Positions 8,753-17,518 of a stretch of 64,000 nt of DNA are shown piece by piece. How positions within the stretch are numbered: position 1 is the stretch's first letter; each line of letters begins with the position of its first letter. The stretch is from Cytobacillus oceanisediminis. GTDB lineage: Bacteria > Bacillota > Bacilli > Bacillales > Cytobacillaceae. The stretch covers positions 1,605,501 through 1,669,500 of the forward strand of contig NZ_CP065511.1 in NCBI RefSeq assembly GCF_022811925.1, written 5' to 3'. The translations under genes and the position numbers were made by a program. The notes beneath the pieces were generated by a model that saw nothing but the letters and a program-made list of their open reading frames with translations, made no database searches and was not told where the DNA came from.

Positions 8753-10171
8753 ATGAAAGCTCTTGTAAGAACACTTACTTTGTCACAGGTTGTTTTTTTA
8801 GGGATTGCATGGAATAACCCCATGGTATTTTTTAATACTTATGGAATCGCTGCAGTAACATCACAGGGGGTTATTACGAGTGCATACACGATTGCATTTC
8901 TAGCGATCTTGTTTACAGCACTCAGCTATGGAAAAATGGCAAAAGCATACCCGATCTCAGGGTCAGCTTATACCTTTACACAAAAATCGATTAATCCTGA
9001 AATTGGGTTCCTTGTCGGCTGGACGATTTTGCTAGATTATGTGTTAACGCCAATGGTTACTTGCTTGATGTCTACGGTCTTTTTAAATGCAGTATTTCCA
9101 GATATCCCGCATTATGTGTGGATCATTCTTTTAACTGCCAGCATTGTGGCACCGAGCATGCTTGGCGTAGAGATATCTGCATTCGCCAGCAAGATTTTTG
9201 TTATTGCTCAAATCATTTTTGTTTGTCTTTTCTGGATATTAACCGTCAAGAATTTATTAGAAGGAGTAGGAACAGGCAGTTTTCTTTCAAGTAAACCATT
9301 GTTTAATCCAGATGTTTCCTTGTCCGTAATCCTAGCAGGTGCTTCCATCCTTTGTTTTAGTTTTCTTGGCTTCGACTCACTCACCACCTTGTCAGAGGAA
9401 ACAATCAATCCGGAGAAAACGATCCCAAGAGCGATTATCATCATGCTAGTGTTTATCGGAGTCTTGTATATCGGTTCTTCTTATCTAGCACAGTTGGTAC
9501 ATCCGGGATTCTCATTCAAACATGCTGATTCTGCAGCACTTGAAATCGCTTTACTTATTGGTGGCAATTTATTTAAATCCATTTTTATTACAGCGGTGAT
9601 TATTGGCAACTTTTCTTCGGGTGTTGCTTCAACTACAAGTGCATCCCGTGTGTTGTATGCAATGGGACGAGATTCCGCTTTGCCAAAAAAAATATTTGGA
9701 TATATTCATCCCAATTTTAAAACCCCCTCACGTGGCATCCTTGTGATCGGTGCCGTTTCATTAATAGCTATTTTCTTGACATTGGAACAAGTGATTAAGT
9801 TTATCAATTTTGGAGGACTTATTGCTTTTACATCTGTTAATCTATCAGTCATTGCCCATTATTTTATCAAGAATCACAAACGTTCTTTTAACGATTTCAT
9901 CCGTTATCTGATTTTGCCGCTGATTGGTGCCGCTTTTACTTTATGGTTATGGTCACATTTAGAAATGGAGGCACTTGTTCTCGGGGGCATTTGGATGGGA
10001 TGCGGCTTCGTATATCTTGTCTATATGACTAAATGGTTTCGCAAACCACTTCCTGAGTTTCATTTTGATGAAGAGTCAGTTCCTCAAAAGGACGCTGATA
10101 GTGAAAAGAATCCACAAAATGTACCGTGTATTGATAGCGAGTCCATGCCCCAACAGGTAGGAGATCTTTAA
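8753..10171 (+). CDS. APC-superfamily permease, putrescine importer PuuP-like
   Basis: This is a 12-helix cytoplasmic membrane permease of the amino acid-polyamine-organocation superfamily. Several stretches match the E. coli putrescine importer PuuP as I recall it: GSAYTFTQKSINPEIGF, LVGWTILLDYV, and CFSFLGFDSLTTLSEET. The first helix carries the unwound-region signature (GIAWNNPMVFFNTYGI). The last 40 residues are hydrophilic. The start is ATG with GGGAGG upstream, 64 bp after the -10 of a MerR-type promoter. The next genes encode an aldehyde dehydrogenase, an alcohol dehydrogenase and a ureohydrolase, which fits uptake of putrescine, agmatine or a guanidino compound. The substrate itself is inferred. 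Confidence 0.85.
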   Translation: MKALVRTLTLSQVVFLGIAWNNPMVFFNTYGIAAVTSQGVITSAYTIAFLAILFTALSYGKMAKAYPISGSAYTFTQKSINPEIGFLVGWTILLDYVLTPMVTCLMSTVFLNAVFPDIPHYVWIILLTASIVAPSMLGVEISAFASKIFVIAQIIFVCLFWILTVKNLLEGVGTGSFLSSKPLFNPDVSLSVILAGASILCFSFLGFDSLTTLSEETINPEKTIPRAIIIMLVFIGVLYIGSSYLAQLVHPGFSFKHADSAALEIALLIGGNLFKSIFITAVIIGNFSSGVASTTSASRVLYAMGRDSALPKKIFGYIHPNFKTPSRGILVIGAVSLIAIFLTLEQVIKFINFGGLIAFTSVNLSVIAHYFIKNHKRSFNDFIRYLILPLIGAAFTLWLWSHLEMEALVLGGIWMGCGFVYLVYMTKWFRKPLPEFHFDEESVPQKDADSEKNPQNVPCIDSESMPQQVGDL

Positions 10172-10367
10172 TCATCTATTACAATTTTTCATTTCGCTGT
10201 TAAACAGTTGTTGTTAATTATCAAGGAAACGGCTGATTACTTATAACAAGTTTTGAGTTCTAATTAGGAGGTGGTGCCACTTCTTATGTAAGCGGTAACT
10301 CACTAAAACCAAAAGTAAGGACTTTATTAATGATCAGGCAAGAAAAATGTATTGGAGGTTTGTCAAA

Positions 10368-11840
10368 ATGTTTCAGTTAAAAATGTTTATAAATGGTGAG
10401 TGGATGGATTCTTTAAATGGACAAAAAAGTCATATTATAAACCCGGCAAACGGCACGATCATTGCAGAGGCTCCAAGCGGTAATGAAGAAGATGCCACGA
10501 TGGCGATTGATGCAGCACGAAGAGCCTTTGATTCCGGAATTTGGTCGGATTTGTCAGCTTTCGAACGGGCTTCTTATTTATATAAAATAGCGGATAAGAT
10601 TGAAGAAAATGCAGCTGAGCTTAGCAAGCTTGAAACAGAGAACACGGGTAAACCACTGAAAGAATCAGAGTTTGACATTGCTGATACAGTAGGCTGTTTT
10701 CGTTACTATGCGGGCTTAGTGACAAAACCAAGCGGGCAAACGTATCATGTTTCCGATCCTGTCCAGGCTATGGTTGTTCGGGAACCTATCGGTGTATGCG
10801 GACTAATTGCTCCATGGAATTTCCCATTACTGACCGGAGCCTGGAAAATAGCCCCTGCTCTTGCGGCAGGAAATACCGTAGTGTTTAAACCAGCCGAGAT
10901 TACTCCGGTTACTACTTATAAATTATTCGAGATCATAAAAGAAGCGGGAATTCCAGATGGTGTTGCAAACTTAGTTTTGGGCAGTGGTGCAGCTGTTGGA
11001 AATAAAATCGCAGAAAGCGATAAAGTAGATATGGTTTCCTTCACGGGAAGCACATCAACGGGCAGAAGCATCATGAAATCAGCATCTGGGAATATCAAAA
11101 ACATTTCTCTCGAATTAGGCGGCAAGTCACCTAACATTGTTTTTGCCGATGCAGACTTTGAGACATCAGTCGATTATGCGCTGAATGGGATTTTTCTCAA
11201 CGCCGGCCAGGTTTGTAATGCAGGATCGCGGCTGCTGCTGGAAGAAAGCATTCATGACAAGTTTATTGAACGGCTGATCGAAAAAGCGAACAAGATTCAA
11301 GTCGGTCCTGGGGATCATCCTTCTACAGAAATGGGCGCCCTTGTAAGTGAGGAACATATGAATAAGATACTGGAATATATTCAAATTGGCTTAGACGAAG
11401 GGGCGAAATTAGCTTGCGGCGGCAAGCGGATCACTGGCAATGGGCTTGAAAATGGTTATTTTGTTGAGCCAACGATATTTGTTAATGCGAAACCTGACAT
11501 GAGAATTGTTCAGGAAGAAATATTCGGACCAGTTCTTATTGTTCAAAAGTTTAAAGATGAGGCAGAAGCAATCCAACTTGCAAATGATACTCCATACGGT
11601 CTTGCAGCCGGTGTATTTTCACAAGACGGTGCCAAGGCTTTAAGGGTAATCAAAAAAATAAAAGCAGGAATTACGTGGATTAATGCATATAACCTTGCTT
11701 ACAATGAAGCACCTTGGGGAGGCTACAAGCAGAGCGGGATTGGCCGGGGGTTAGGAACTTTTGGTTTGGATACGTTTACTGAGGTAAAACAAATCAACAT
11801 TAATTTAGATGTTAAGCCAACACAATGGTTTAATGATTAA
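10368..11840 (+). CDS. NAD(P)-dependent aldehyde dehydrogenase (betaine/aminobutyraldehyde dehydrogenase-like)
   Basis: It oxidises an aldehyde to the acid with NAD(P). At 490 residues it has the full family length. Visible motifs are PWNFPLL, AAGNTVVFKPAE, the cofactor-binding FTGSTSTGR, the general-base Glu in LELGGKSP, the nucleophile Cys283 in GQVCNAGSR, and EEIFGPV. The start chosen is the ATG at 10368, which has TTGGAGG at the right spacing; the frame is open 7 codons further up to an ATG that lies before this ribosome site. Relatives include GbsA and gamma-aminobutyraldehyde dehydrogenases. With the PuuP-like permease and the ureohydrolase nearby, an aminoaldehyde substrate is the likeliest role. 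Sequence alone cannot fix this. Confidence 0.9.
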   Translation: MFQLKMFINGEWMDSLNGQKSHIINPANGTIIAEAPSGNEEDATMAIDAARRAFDSGIWSDLSAFERASYLYKIADKIEENAAELSKLETENTGKPLKESEFDIADTVGCFRYYAGLVTKPSGQTYHVSDPVQAMVVREPIGVCGLIAPWNFPLLTGAWKIAPALAAGNTVVFKPAEITPVTTYKLFEIIKEAGIPDGVANLVLGSGAAVGNKIAESDKVDMVSFTGSTSTGRSIMKSASGNIKNISLELGGKSPNIVFADADFETSVDYALNGIFLNAGQVCNAGSRLLLEESIHDKFIERLIEKANKIQVGPGDHPSTEMGALVSEEHMNKILEYIQIGLDEGAKLACGGKRITGNGLENGYFVEPTIFVNAKPDMRIVQEEIFGPVLIVQKFKDEAEAIQLANDTPYGLAAGVFSQDGAKALRVIKKIKAGITWINAYNLAYNEAPWGGYKQSGIGRGLGTFGLDTFTEVKQININLDVKPTQWFND

Positions 11841-11927
11841 AAATAAGAAGTGAAAAATTTAGCTAAAAAGCGATTAAGCAACACACTATATTCTTAATAT
11901 TTTGAAAAAGGAAAGGGGAAATACATT

Positions 11928-13115
11928 ATGTTATGGGATTTTAATTTCAATCTTCCTACCTCTATCGAGTTTGGAAACGGGAAAGTAAAAAATATTGGAA
12001 AAAGGGCAAAAGAGCTAGGTGGAAAAAAAGCTCTTCTTATTACAGACAAAGGGCTGGCGCAAACGGGAATTTTGGAAAAAGTCACAAATTCATTAGAGCA
12101 AGAAGGTGTCCATTACATTGTCTTTGATGAACTTTCTCCGAATCCAAAAGATGTAGATTGCGAGAAAGCCTATCACCAGTTTAAAGATGAGGAAATAGAT
12201 CTATTAATTGGTCTAGGCGGGGGAAGCTCCATGGATACAGCTAAAGCAATTGGTACACTTATAACGAATGAAGGGGAGTTAAGAGATCGTTACGGTGTAA
12301 ATTTATTGGATCGAGAAATCCCCCCGCTTATTTGTATTCCTACAACATCAGGCACTGGTAGTGAGGTTACACGAGGTTCTGTCATTACGGATACAGTTAC
12401 GAAACAGAAGATGGCTATACTAGATTTGAAAATCGCTCCAAAACTGGCACTTGTGGATCCTGAATTAACTTTAACGCTCCCTAAATCTATTACCGCTGCT
12501 ACAGGAATGGATGCATTAACACATGCTATAGAAGCTTATACGTGCAAAGTTTCTCAACCGATCTCAGATGCACTCAGTCTTTATGCAATTGAATTAATTG
12601 CTAAGTACCTTCCTTTAGCGGTAGAAAACGGCAATGACCTGGATGCCAGGAAAAATATGCTTTTAGCTAGTTTAGTTGCAGGTGTCGCATTTGATAACAC
12701 AGATCTTGGTGCGGTACATGCTATGGCTGAACCACTTGGAGGTCTCTATGATACACCGCATGGGGTAGCAAATTCTATTTTTCTGCCATATGTGTTTGAA
12801 TTTAATATTCCTTCAAATCCAGAAAAGCACGCAATAGTAGCGACAAAGCTTGGTGCCAATAAAGAAGGTAAAACAACAGAGGAATTGGCATGTGAAGGTG
12901 TTGTGTTGCTAAAAGAGCTGGCAGCTAAAATTGGGATTCCTAATCTTCGAGATTTAGGGAATGTAAATCCTGACGACTTCCCGTTCTTGGCAGAAGGGGC
13001 TTTTGAACATTTGTGTACACAGGTGAATTCAAGAGAATTAACAAAAGAAGATTATCTGAATTTATTTCAAAAAACATATGAAGCAAAAAACATCAGCTTG
13101 ATTGAAAATGTATAA
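11928..13115 (+). CDS. Iron-containing (type III) alcohol dehydrogenase
   Basis: This is an NAD(P)-dependent alcohol or hydroxy-acid dehydrogenase of the Fe-ADH family, 395 residues. Seen are the nucleotide-binding GLGGGSSMDTAKAIG, PTTSGTGSEVT, and all four metal ligands Asp195, His199 (MDALTHAIEAY), His264 (GAVHAMAEPLGG) and His278 (DTPHG). GAAAGGGG precedes the ATG. It sits 87 bp after the aldehyde dehydrogenase and 99 bp before the ureohydrolase on the same strand with no terminator, so it is probably co-transcribed. In this context it may reduce or oxidise an aldehyde intermediate such as a semialdehyde. The substrate is not determinable from sequence. Confidence 0.9.
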   Translation: MLWDFNFNLPTSIEFGNGKVKNIGKRAKELGGKKALLITDKGLAQTGILEKVTNSLEQEGVHYIVFDELSPNPKDVDCEKAYHQFKDEEIDLLIGLGGGSSMDTAKAIGTLITNEGELRDRYGVNLLDREIPPLICIPTTSGTGSEVTRGSVITDTVTKQKMAILDLKIAPKLALVDPELTLTLPKSITAATGMDALTHAIEAYTCKVSQPISDALSLYAIELIAKYLPLAVENGNDLDARKNMLLASLVAGVAFDNTDLGAVHAMAEPLGGLYDTPHGVANSIFLPYVFEFNIPSNPEKHAIVATKLGANKEGKTTEELACEGVVLLKELAAKIGIPNLRDLGNVNPDDFPFLAEGAFEHLCTQVNSRELTKEDYLNLFQKTYEAKNISLIENV

Positions 13116-13214
13116 TTTGGTAGTTTTCAAAATCTCTTGTTAAAAAAGACACCTTGGGCTGATACAAACTTACCTGGAGAAAAAGTAAGGAATAAAGCGG
13201 AAAGGGGGCAGCAA

Positions 13215-14213
13215 ATGTCTAATCGTGATGAAAAGCAACTTTTAAATTTACCTTTTACAGGCATCTGTACTTTTGGAAAATACCCGATGTGTCCGGACCT
13301 GGATCATCTTGACGCAGATGCAGCCGTCATCGGGGTGCCCAATGACATGGGGACACAATGGAAATCGGGAGCAAGAATGGGCCCTAGAGGAATCCGTGAA
13401 GGTTCTACTTTATATAGTTTCGGGCTGGATGGTGCCTATGATATTGAAAACGATATAATGTACCTTGGACCTGACTGGAAAGTTGTCGACTGTGGTGATG
13501 TAGACATGGTACATGGGGATATTATGCAATGTCATGAGAATACCGAAGGAGCGATTCGTAAAATTATATCCAAAGGCGCTATGCCGGTAGTATTGGGTGG
13601 TGATCATTCAATCACAGCAGCAGTTGGAAAAGGACTGGAAGACCTGGGTCCGTTTCATGTAATTCAAATTGATGCCCATTTAGATTGGGCGGATCATCGC
13701 TCGGGAATGAGGTATGGCCACGGAAATTGTATTCGCCGCTTATCTGAGCTGGATCATGTTCAGAGAATATTTCAATTTGGCATTCGAGGGATCAGCAGCA
13801 GCAAAAAAGAAGACGTCGACGCAGCAAGACAATATGGCAGTGTGATCTTGTCACCTCGTCAGATGAGAAAAATGGGACTTAAGGAAGTGCTTAACCAAAT
13901 TCCCGTAGGAGAAAAATATTATGTAACGATTGACATCGACGGAATCGATCCGTCCATCGCTCCTGGAACAGGTACACCATCACCGGGCGGCCTGCTTTAC
14001 GATGAGGTCAATGAATTGCTCGAAGGGATTGCCAAAAGAGGAGAAGTCATCGGTTTTGATTTAGTTGAAGTAGCTCCTCCATATGATCCAACCGGTATGA
14101 CCGGACAAGTAGCAGCCCGTATATTACTGGACTTGCTCAGCTATGTCTTAAAGGAAAAAGAGAAAAAAAAGAAAAAAGACTACGGAAAAGAAAAAGAAGA
14201 AATTCTTTCTTAA
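13215..14213 (+). CDS. Ureohydrolase (agmatinase / guanidino-acid hydrolase family)
   Basis: It is a binuclear-metal hydrolase that releases urea from a guanidino group. The metal-binding motifs are all present: His131 in GGDHS, Asp153-His155-Asp157 in IDAHLDW, and Asp240/Asp242 in TIDIDGIDP. The N-terminal LPFTGICTFGKYP is like guanidino-acid hydrolases and agmatinases rather than arginase. The C-terminus ends in a Lys/Glu-rich tail (KEKEKKKKKDYGKEKEE). Start ATG 13215 has GGAAAGGGGG at good spacing; an in-frame TTG at 13137 lacks one. As the last gene of the MerR-controlled set it could convert agmatine to putrescine, or act on guanidinobutyrate or guanidine. Which one is open. Confidence 0.88.
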   Translation: MSNRDEKQLLNLPFTGICTFGKYPMCPDLDHLDADAAVIGVPNDMGTQWKSGARMGPRGIREGSTLYSFGLDGAYDIENDIMYLGPDWKVVDCGDVDMVHGDIMQCHENTEGAIRKIISKGAMPVVLGGDHSITAAVGKGLEDLGPFHVIQIDAHLDWADHRSGMRYGHGNCIRRLSELDHVQRIFQFGIRGISSSKKEDVDAARQYGSVILSPRQMRKMGLKEVLNQIPVGEKYYVTIDIDGIDPSIAPGTGTPSPGGLLYDEVNELLEGIAKRGEVIGFDLVEVAPPYDPTGMTGQVAARILLDLLSYVLKEKEKKKKKDYGKEKEEILS

Positions 14214-14286
14214 CAGGTTGACATAATTGGGGAATAACTATCGTGTCGTAAGACTTTGGATATTTAAAGGCTATTATTGTTAATAA

Positions 14287-14319
14287 AAGGAGAGGAACGC
14301 AAATTGTTTCTCTCTTTTT
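14287..14319 (+). terminator. Terminator after the ureohydrolase gene
   Basis: GGAGAGGAAC (14289-14298) pairs with GTTTCTCTCT (14306-14315) with two G-U pairs, followed by TTTTAATTT. It closes the permease-dehydrogenase-ureohydrolase unit. Confidence 0.75.
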
Positions 14320-14320
14320 A

Positions 14321-14520
14321 ATTTGGTTTTCTATTAAAAGAGATGCCTGAAAGGTGGGAAAGGAGAGGTAAAAGCACGTAACTTAAGATGAGAATGGGGA
14401 TTGTTGTTGGTATTTTGTGGGGTTTATGGTCATCAAAGAACGAGAATGGAACTCCTCCCCCAGCATTTTGTGCTTCACGCTCGACAAAGCTCAGAATGAA
14501 TTTGACGAATAAAGAGTGTT
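14321..14520. other. Intergenic stretch with no recognised feature
   Basis: I found no open frame with a ribosome site, hairpin or known consensus on either strand between the terminator and the Pho-box-like array. Confidence 0.5.
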
Positions 14521-14521
14521 T

Positions 14522-14559
14522 TTACAAAAGCTTAATATTTGATTAATGTGGGGTTAATA
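14522..14559 (+). promoter_or_regulatory. PhoP-box-like direct repeat array before the ABC uptake operon
   Basis: Hexamers TTACAA (14522), TTAATA (14532), TTAATG (14543) and TTAATA (14554) recur at 10, 11 and 11 bp. Bacillus PhoP binds direct TT(A/C/T)A(A/C)A-like hexamers at about 11-bp intervals, so this may make the downstream operon phosphate-regulated. The area is AT-rich and the match is approximate. The paired ATTAA/TTAAT could instead be a short inverted operator. Confidence 0.45.
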
Positions 14560-14633
14560 TTGTCGGATTATGATGAAACCGTAACAAACAGTAATAAATA
14601 TTAAAAAATCCACATTAATTGGAGGAACTTTTA

Positions 14634-15746
14634 ATGAATTGCTCATTTAAGAAAAAAGGTTACAAGTTTATTCAAGCTATGATGTTAGGTGTAAGTGTAT
14701 TAGGACTAGCTGCTTGTGAAGCAAATAAAGAAAAAGCTGCTCCAGTTGTAAGTGATACAACATCATTAACCATCAAAGAAATCGAAACAAAAGCAAAAGA
14801 AGAGGGAGAAATTAATAGTGTTGGTATGCCTGATTCTTGGGCTAACTGGGGTGAAACGTGGACAGAGGTTACAGGTAAATATTCATTGAAACACACGGAT
14901 ACAGATTTATCCAGTGCCGAAGAGATCGCTAAAATGGAATCTGAAAAAGAAAATGCAACTGCTGATATCGGTGATGTTGGGGTTTCATTTGGACCAATCG
15001 CAGAACAAAAAGAATTAACACTTCCTTATAAAACTTCCTATTGGGACGAGTTACCTGAATGGGCAAAAGATGATAACGGAGATTGGGTTGTTGGCTACCA
15101 AGGAACGATTGCATTCTTATCGAATAAGGAGTTAGTAAAAAATCCGCCAAAATCTTGGGATGACATCTTAAATGGAGATTATAAAGTAACCGTTGGAGAT
15201 GTACAACGCGGTGCACAGAACCAAATGGCTGTTCTTGCTGCTGCGATCGCTTACGGCGGTGATGAAACAAACCTTCAGCCGGGAATTGACTTTTTTACTA
15301 AGCTTGCTAAGCAAGGCCGTCTAAGCTTAACAGATGCAAAACCAGCTAATATCGAAAAAGGGGAAGTGGAGGTTGCATTAGTATGGGACTTCAATGCTCT
15401 TGGTTACGCTGAACAAATCAATCGTGATCAATTTGATGTAAGCATTCCAAGTGAGGGTTCAGTAGTAAGCGGTTATGCAACAATTATTAACAAATATGCA
15501 AAGCATCCTCATGCAGCGATGGCGACTAGAGAATATATTTTAAGCGATGAAGGACAAATTAACTTGGCTAAAGGATTCGCCCGCCCAATTCGTGACGTGG
15601 AACTTCCAAAAGAAGTAGCTGAAAAAATGGTTCCAGAAGAACAGTACAAAAATGCAAAACCTATCGAAGACTCCAAAGCTTGGGAAGAAACCGTTAAAAC
15701 GCTGCCGCAGGTTTGGCAGGAAGAGGTGTTAGTACATGTCAAATAA
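14634..15746 (+). CDS. ABC transporter substrate-binding lipoprotein (PotD/AfuA/PhnS-like)
   Basis: This is the extracellular binding component of the ABC importer encoded by the next genes. A lipoprotein signal peptide ends in LGLAAC, giving a lipidated Cys at about residue 26. The mature part has type 2 periplasmic-binding features of the iron/polyamine/phosphonate group (NKELVKNPPKSWDDIL, GEVEVALVWDFNALG, then KHPHAAMATREYILSDEGQ). Start ATG 14634 follows TTGGAGGAAC; an in-frame TTG upstream is part of that ribosome site. The gene's end overlaps the following phosphodiesterase-family gene by 11 bp, which ties the ligand to that enzyme. A phosphonate or phosphodiester ligand is my inference. 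Confidence 0.88.
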   Translation: MNCSFKKKGYKFIQAMMLGVSVLGLAACEANKEKAAPVVSDTTSLTIKEIETKAKEEGEINSVGMPDSWANWGETWTEVTGKYSLKHTDTDLSSAEEIAKMESEKENATADIGDVGVSFGPIAEQKELTLPYKTSYWDELPEWAKDDNGDWVVGYQGTIAFLSNKELVKNPPKSWDDILNGDYKVTVGDVQRGAQNQMAVLAAAIAYGGDETNLQPGIDFFTKLAKQGRLSLTDAKPANIEKGEVEVALVWDFNALGYAEQINRDQFDVSIPSEGSVVSGYATIINKYAKHPHAAMATREYILSDEGQINLAKGFARPIRDVELPKEVAEKMVPEEQYKNAKPIEDSKAWEETVKTLPQVWQEEVLVHVK

Positions 15747-16569
15747 AGTAATCGCCATTGTTGTCGATGGTATGAGATACGATAAAGCATGTGAGGCCTT
15801 AGGATTTCTTCAGCATTTAGTTGAAACGAATCAGGCATCCCTTTACAAAGTGAAGTCGGAGCTTCCTAGTCTTTCCCGTCCATTATATGAAGTGCTGTTA
15901 ACAGGTACACCAGCATCAGTGAACGGCATTACGTCCAATCAAGCGGTGCGGCTATCTGCTGAGAAAAGTCTCTTTCATCTGACGAAAGAGAATGGTTTAA
16001 GAAACGGAACGGTATCGTATTATTGGGTAAGCGAACTTTATAATCGTGCTCCGTTCCATTTTATTGAAGACCGTGAGCAAGAGGATCCATCCAAGCCAAT
16101 TCAATACGGAAAATTTTATTGGGATGATGATTATCCAGACAGTCATGTGCTCATGGATGCAGAAGCTTTGCGCAGGAAGTATGACCCGCATTTCTTATAT
16201 ATCCATCCGCTTGGTGTAGATGTAAAAGGAGAAATCTATGGTTCGGAATCAAAAGAATATCGTGAACAGATCTTAAAAATGGGAAGCATTTTGGCTCAGC
16301 TTCTGCCAATTTGGCTCAAAGAAGGCTACCACATTTTAATAACTTCTGATCATGGGATGAGTGAAACGGGCAATCATGGCGGCATAACTGATGGTGAGCG
16401 TGATGTACCACTCTTTATTGTCAGTCCAAAAGTTGAGCCTGGCGTTTATAGTGAAGTGGTTCCGCAATTGGCTTTCGCACCGCTCGTATGTGAACTTTTA
16501 AATATTGAGCCATCCAATAAAATGATTTACTATCAATTTCCAGGTCTTAAAGGGAAAATTACTATTTAA
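15736..16569 (+). CDS. Alkaline phosphatase superfamily phosphodiesterase/phosphonate hydrolase, cytoplasmic
   Basis: This is a metal-dependent hydrolase of the type I phosphodiesterase/nucleotide pyrophosphatase group (277 residues). Metal-binding motifs are seen at the N-terminus (IVVDGMRYD) and in the C-terminal half (TSDHGMSETGNHGG). The Ser/Thr-rich stretch LPSLSRPLYEVLLTGTPAS should hold the nucleophile. There is no signal peptide, so it acts inside the cell, unlike secreted alkaline phosphatases. It lies within an ABC import operon, overlapping the binding-protein gene, so it probably cleaves the imported compound. Phosphonoacetate hydrolase and nucleotide pyrophosphatases share this fold. 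I cannot choose the substrate. Confidence 0.85.
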   Translation: MSNKVIAIVVDGMRYDKACEALGFLQHLVETNQASLYKVKSELPSLSRPLYEVLLTGTPASVNGITSNQAVRLSAEKSLFHLTKENGLRNGTVSYYWVSELYNRAPFHFIEDREQEDPSKPIQYGKFYWDDDYPDSHVLMDAEALRRKYDPHFLYIHPLGVDVKGEIYGSESKEYREQILKMGSILAQLLPIWLKEGYHILITSDHGMSETGNHGGITDGERDVPLFIVSPKVEPGVYSEVVPQLAFAPLVCELLNIEPSNKMIYYQFPGLKGKITI

Positions 16570-16594
16570 ATCAGTAAAATGAAGAATGACTGTG

Positions 16595-16627
16595 AATTGG
16601 TTTAACGTACGCTTGGTTAAACCAATT
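16595..16627 (+). repeat. Perfect 12-bp inverted repeat between phosphodiesterase and permease genes
   Basis: AATTGGTTTAAC (16595-16606) and GTTAAACCAATT (16616-16627) are exact complements around a 9-base spacer. No U-run follows. It sits in the leader of the first permease gene and may stabilise or process the operon mRNA, or serve as an operator. Confidence 0.7.
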
Positions 16628-16663
16628 CCGATATTGATAGAGAACATAGAGGAGCGAGAAGTC

Positions 16664-17518
16664 TTGCGAACAATTAAAAAACAAAAAATTTACTTATTAG
16701 CTCTTTTACTGCCATTTATTTTGTTTGTCATTGGTTTTGAAATCGGGCCATTAGCAGCAATGATTAAAAATAGCTTTTATGCAGACGATGGAATTCAAGT
16801 TACGGTAAATCAGTATTTAACCATTTTCAAAAGTGATTTTTACATGAAAGCCATTCAGAATAGCCTTGTAATTTCCTTAATATCTGCTGTGATTTCTGTG
16901 ATTATAGCGGTCATTGCAGCGTATTCAATTACAATGTTCTCACAAAAAATACAAAATCGGCTGCTGATGATTACGAATATGACTTCGAATTTTGAGGGGA
17001 TCCCCCTTTCATTTTCATACATTATTTTGCTTGGAAACAACGGATTGTTTACATTGCTTTTTTCTAAAATGGGTTTGGATGTGTTTGCGGACTTTAATTT
17101 ATACTCTTGGACAGGCCTCATACTTGTTTATATCTATTTTCAAATTCCGCTTGCTGTTATGCTCATCTACCCATCTTATCAAGGAATTAAAAAACAATGG
17201 AAAGAAGCTTCTTCACTATTAGGCGGTTCAAAGTTTTCATTTTGGCACCGTATCGGAATTCCAGTTCTGCTGCCTAGTATTGTAGGTACGTTCAGTATTT
17301 TGTTTGCCAATGCGATGGGAGCTTATGCTACAGCCTATGCCTTGGTCGGAAACAACTATAATTTATTGTCATTGCAAATCGCCTCCTTGGTTGCAAGTGA
17401 TGTAGCGTTAAAGCCGCAGCTGGGCAGTGCGATGGGAGTTCTTTTAGCAGCGACGATGATAGGTGCGTTATGGTTCAATGAACGAATGATGCGCCGCATT
17501 AGGAGGGATTTACGATGA
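16664..17518 (+). CDS. ABC transporter permease subunit 1
   Basis: This is one of two membrane subunits of the importer (binding-protein-dependent transport family, PotB/PhnU-like), with about six helices. The cytoplasmic EAA loop is visible as KEASSLLGGSKFSFWHRIGIP. I chose the TTG at 16664, nine bases after GGAG, giving a protein that begins RTIKKQKIYLLALLLPF just before the first helix. An in-frame ATG at 16586 exists, but its extra 26 codons are the translation of a perfect hairpin and it has a poor ribosome site. The last four bases overlap the second permease gene (ATGA). Confidence 0.85.
   Translation: MRTIKKQKIYLLALLLPFILFVIGFEIGPLAAMIKNSFYADDGIQVTVNQYLTIFKSDFYMKAIQNSLVISLISAVISVIIAVIAAYSITMFSQKIQNRLLMITNMTSNFEGIPLSFSYIILLGNNGLFTLLFSKMGLDVFADFNLYSWTGLILVYIYFQIPLAVMLIYPSYQGIKKQWKEASSLLGGSKFSFWHRIGIPVLLPSIVGTFSILFANAMGAYATAYALVGNNYNLLSLQIASLVASDVALKPQLGSAMGVLLAATMIGALWFNERMMRRIRRDLR

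Noticed and set aside
16586..16663. Upstream 26-codon extension of the first permease
   Set aside because: It is the translation of a perfect hairpin, has a weak ribosome site, and makes the N-terminus longer than the family; TTG 16664 fits better.
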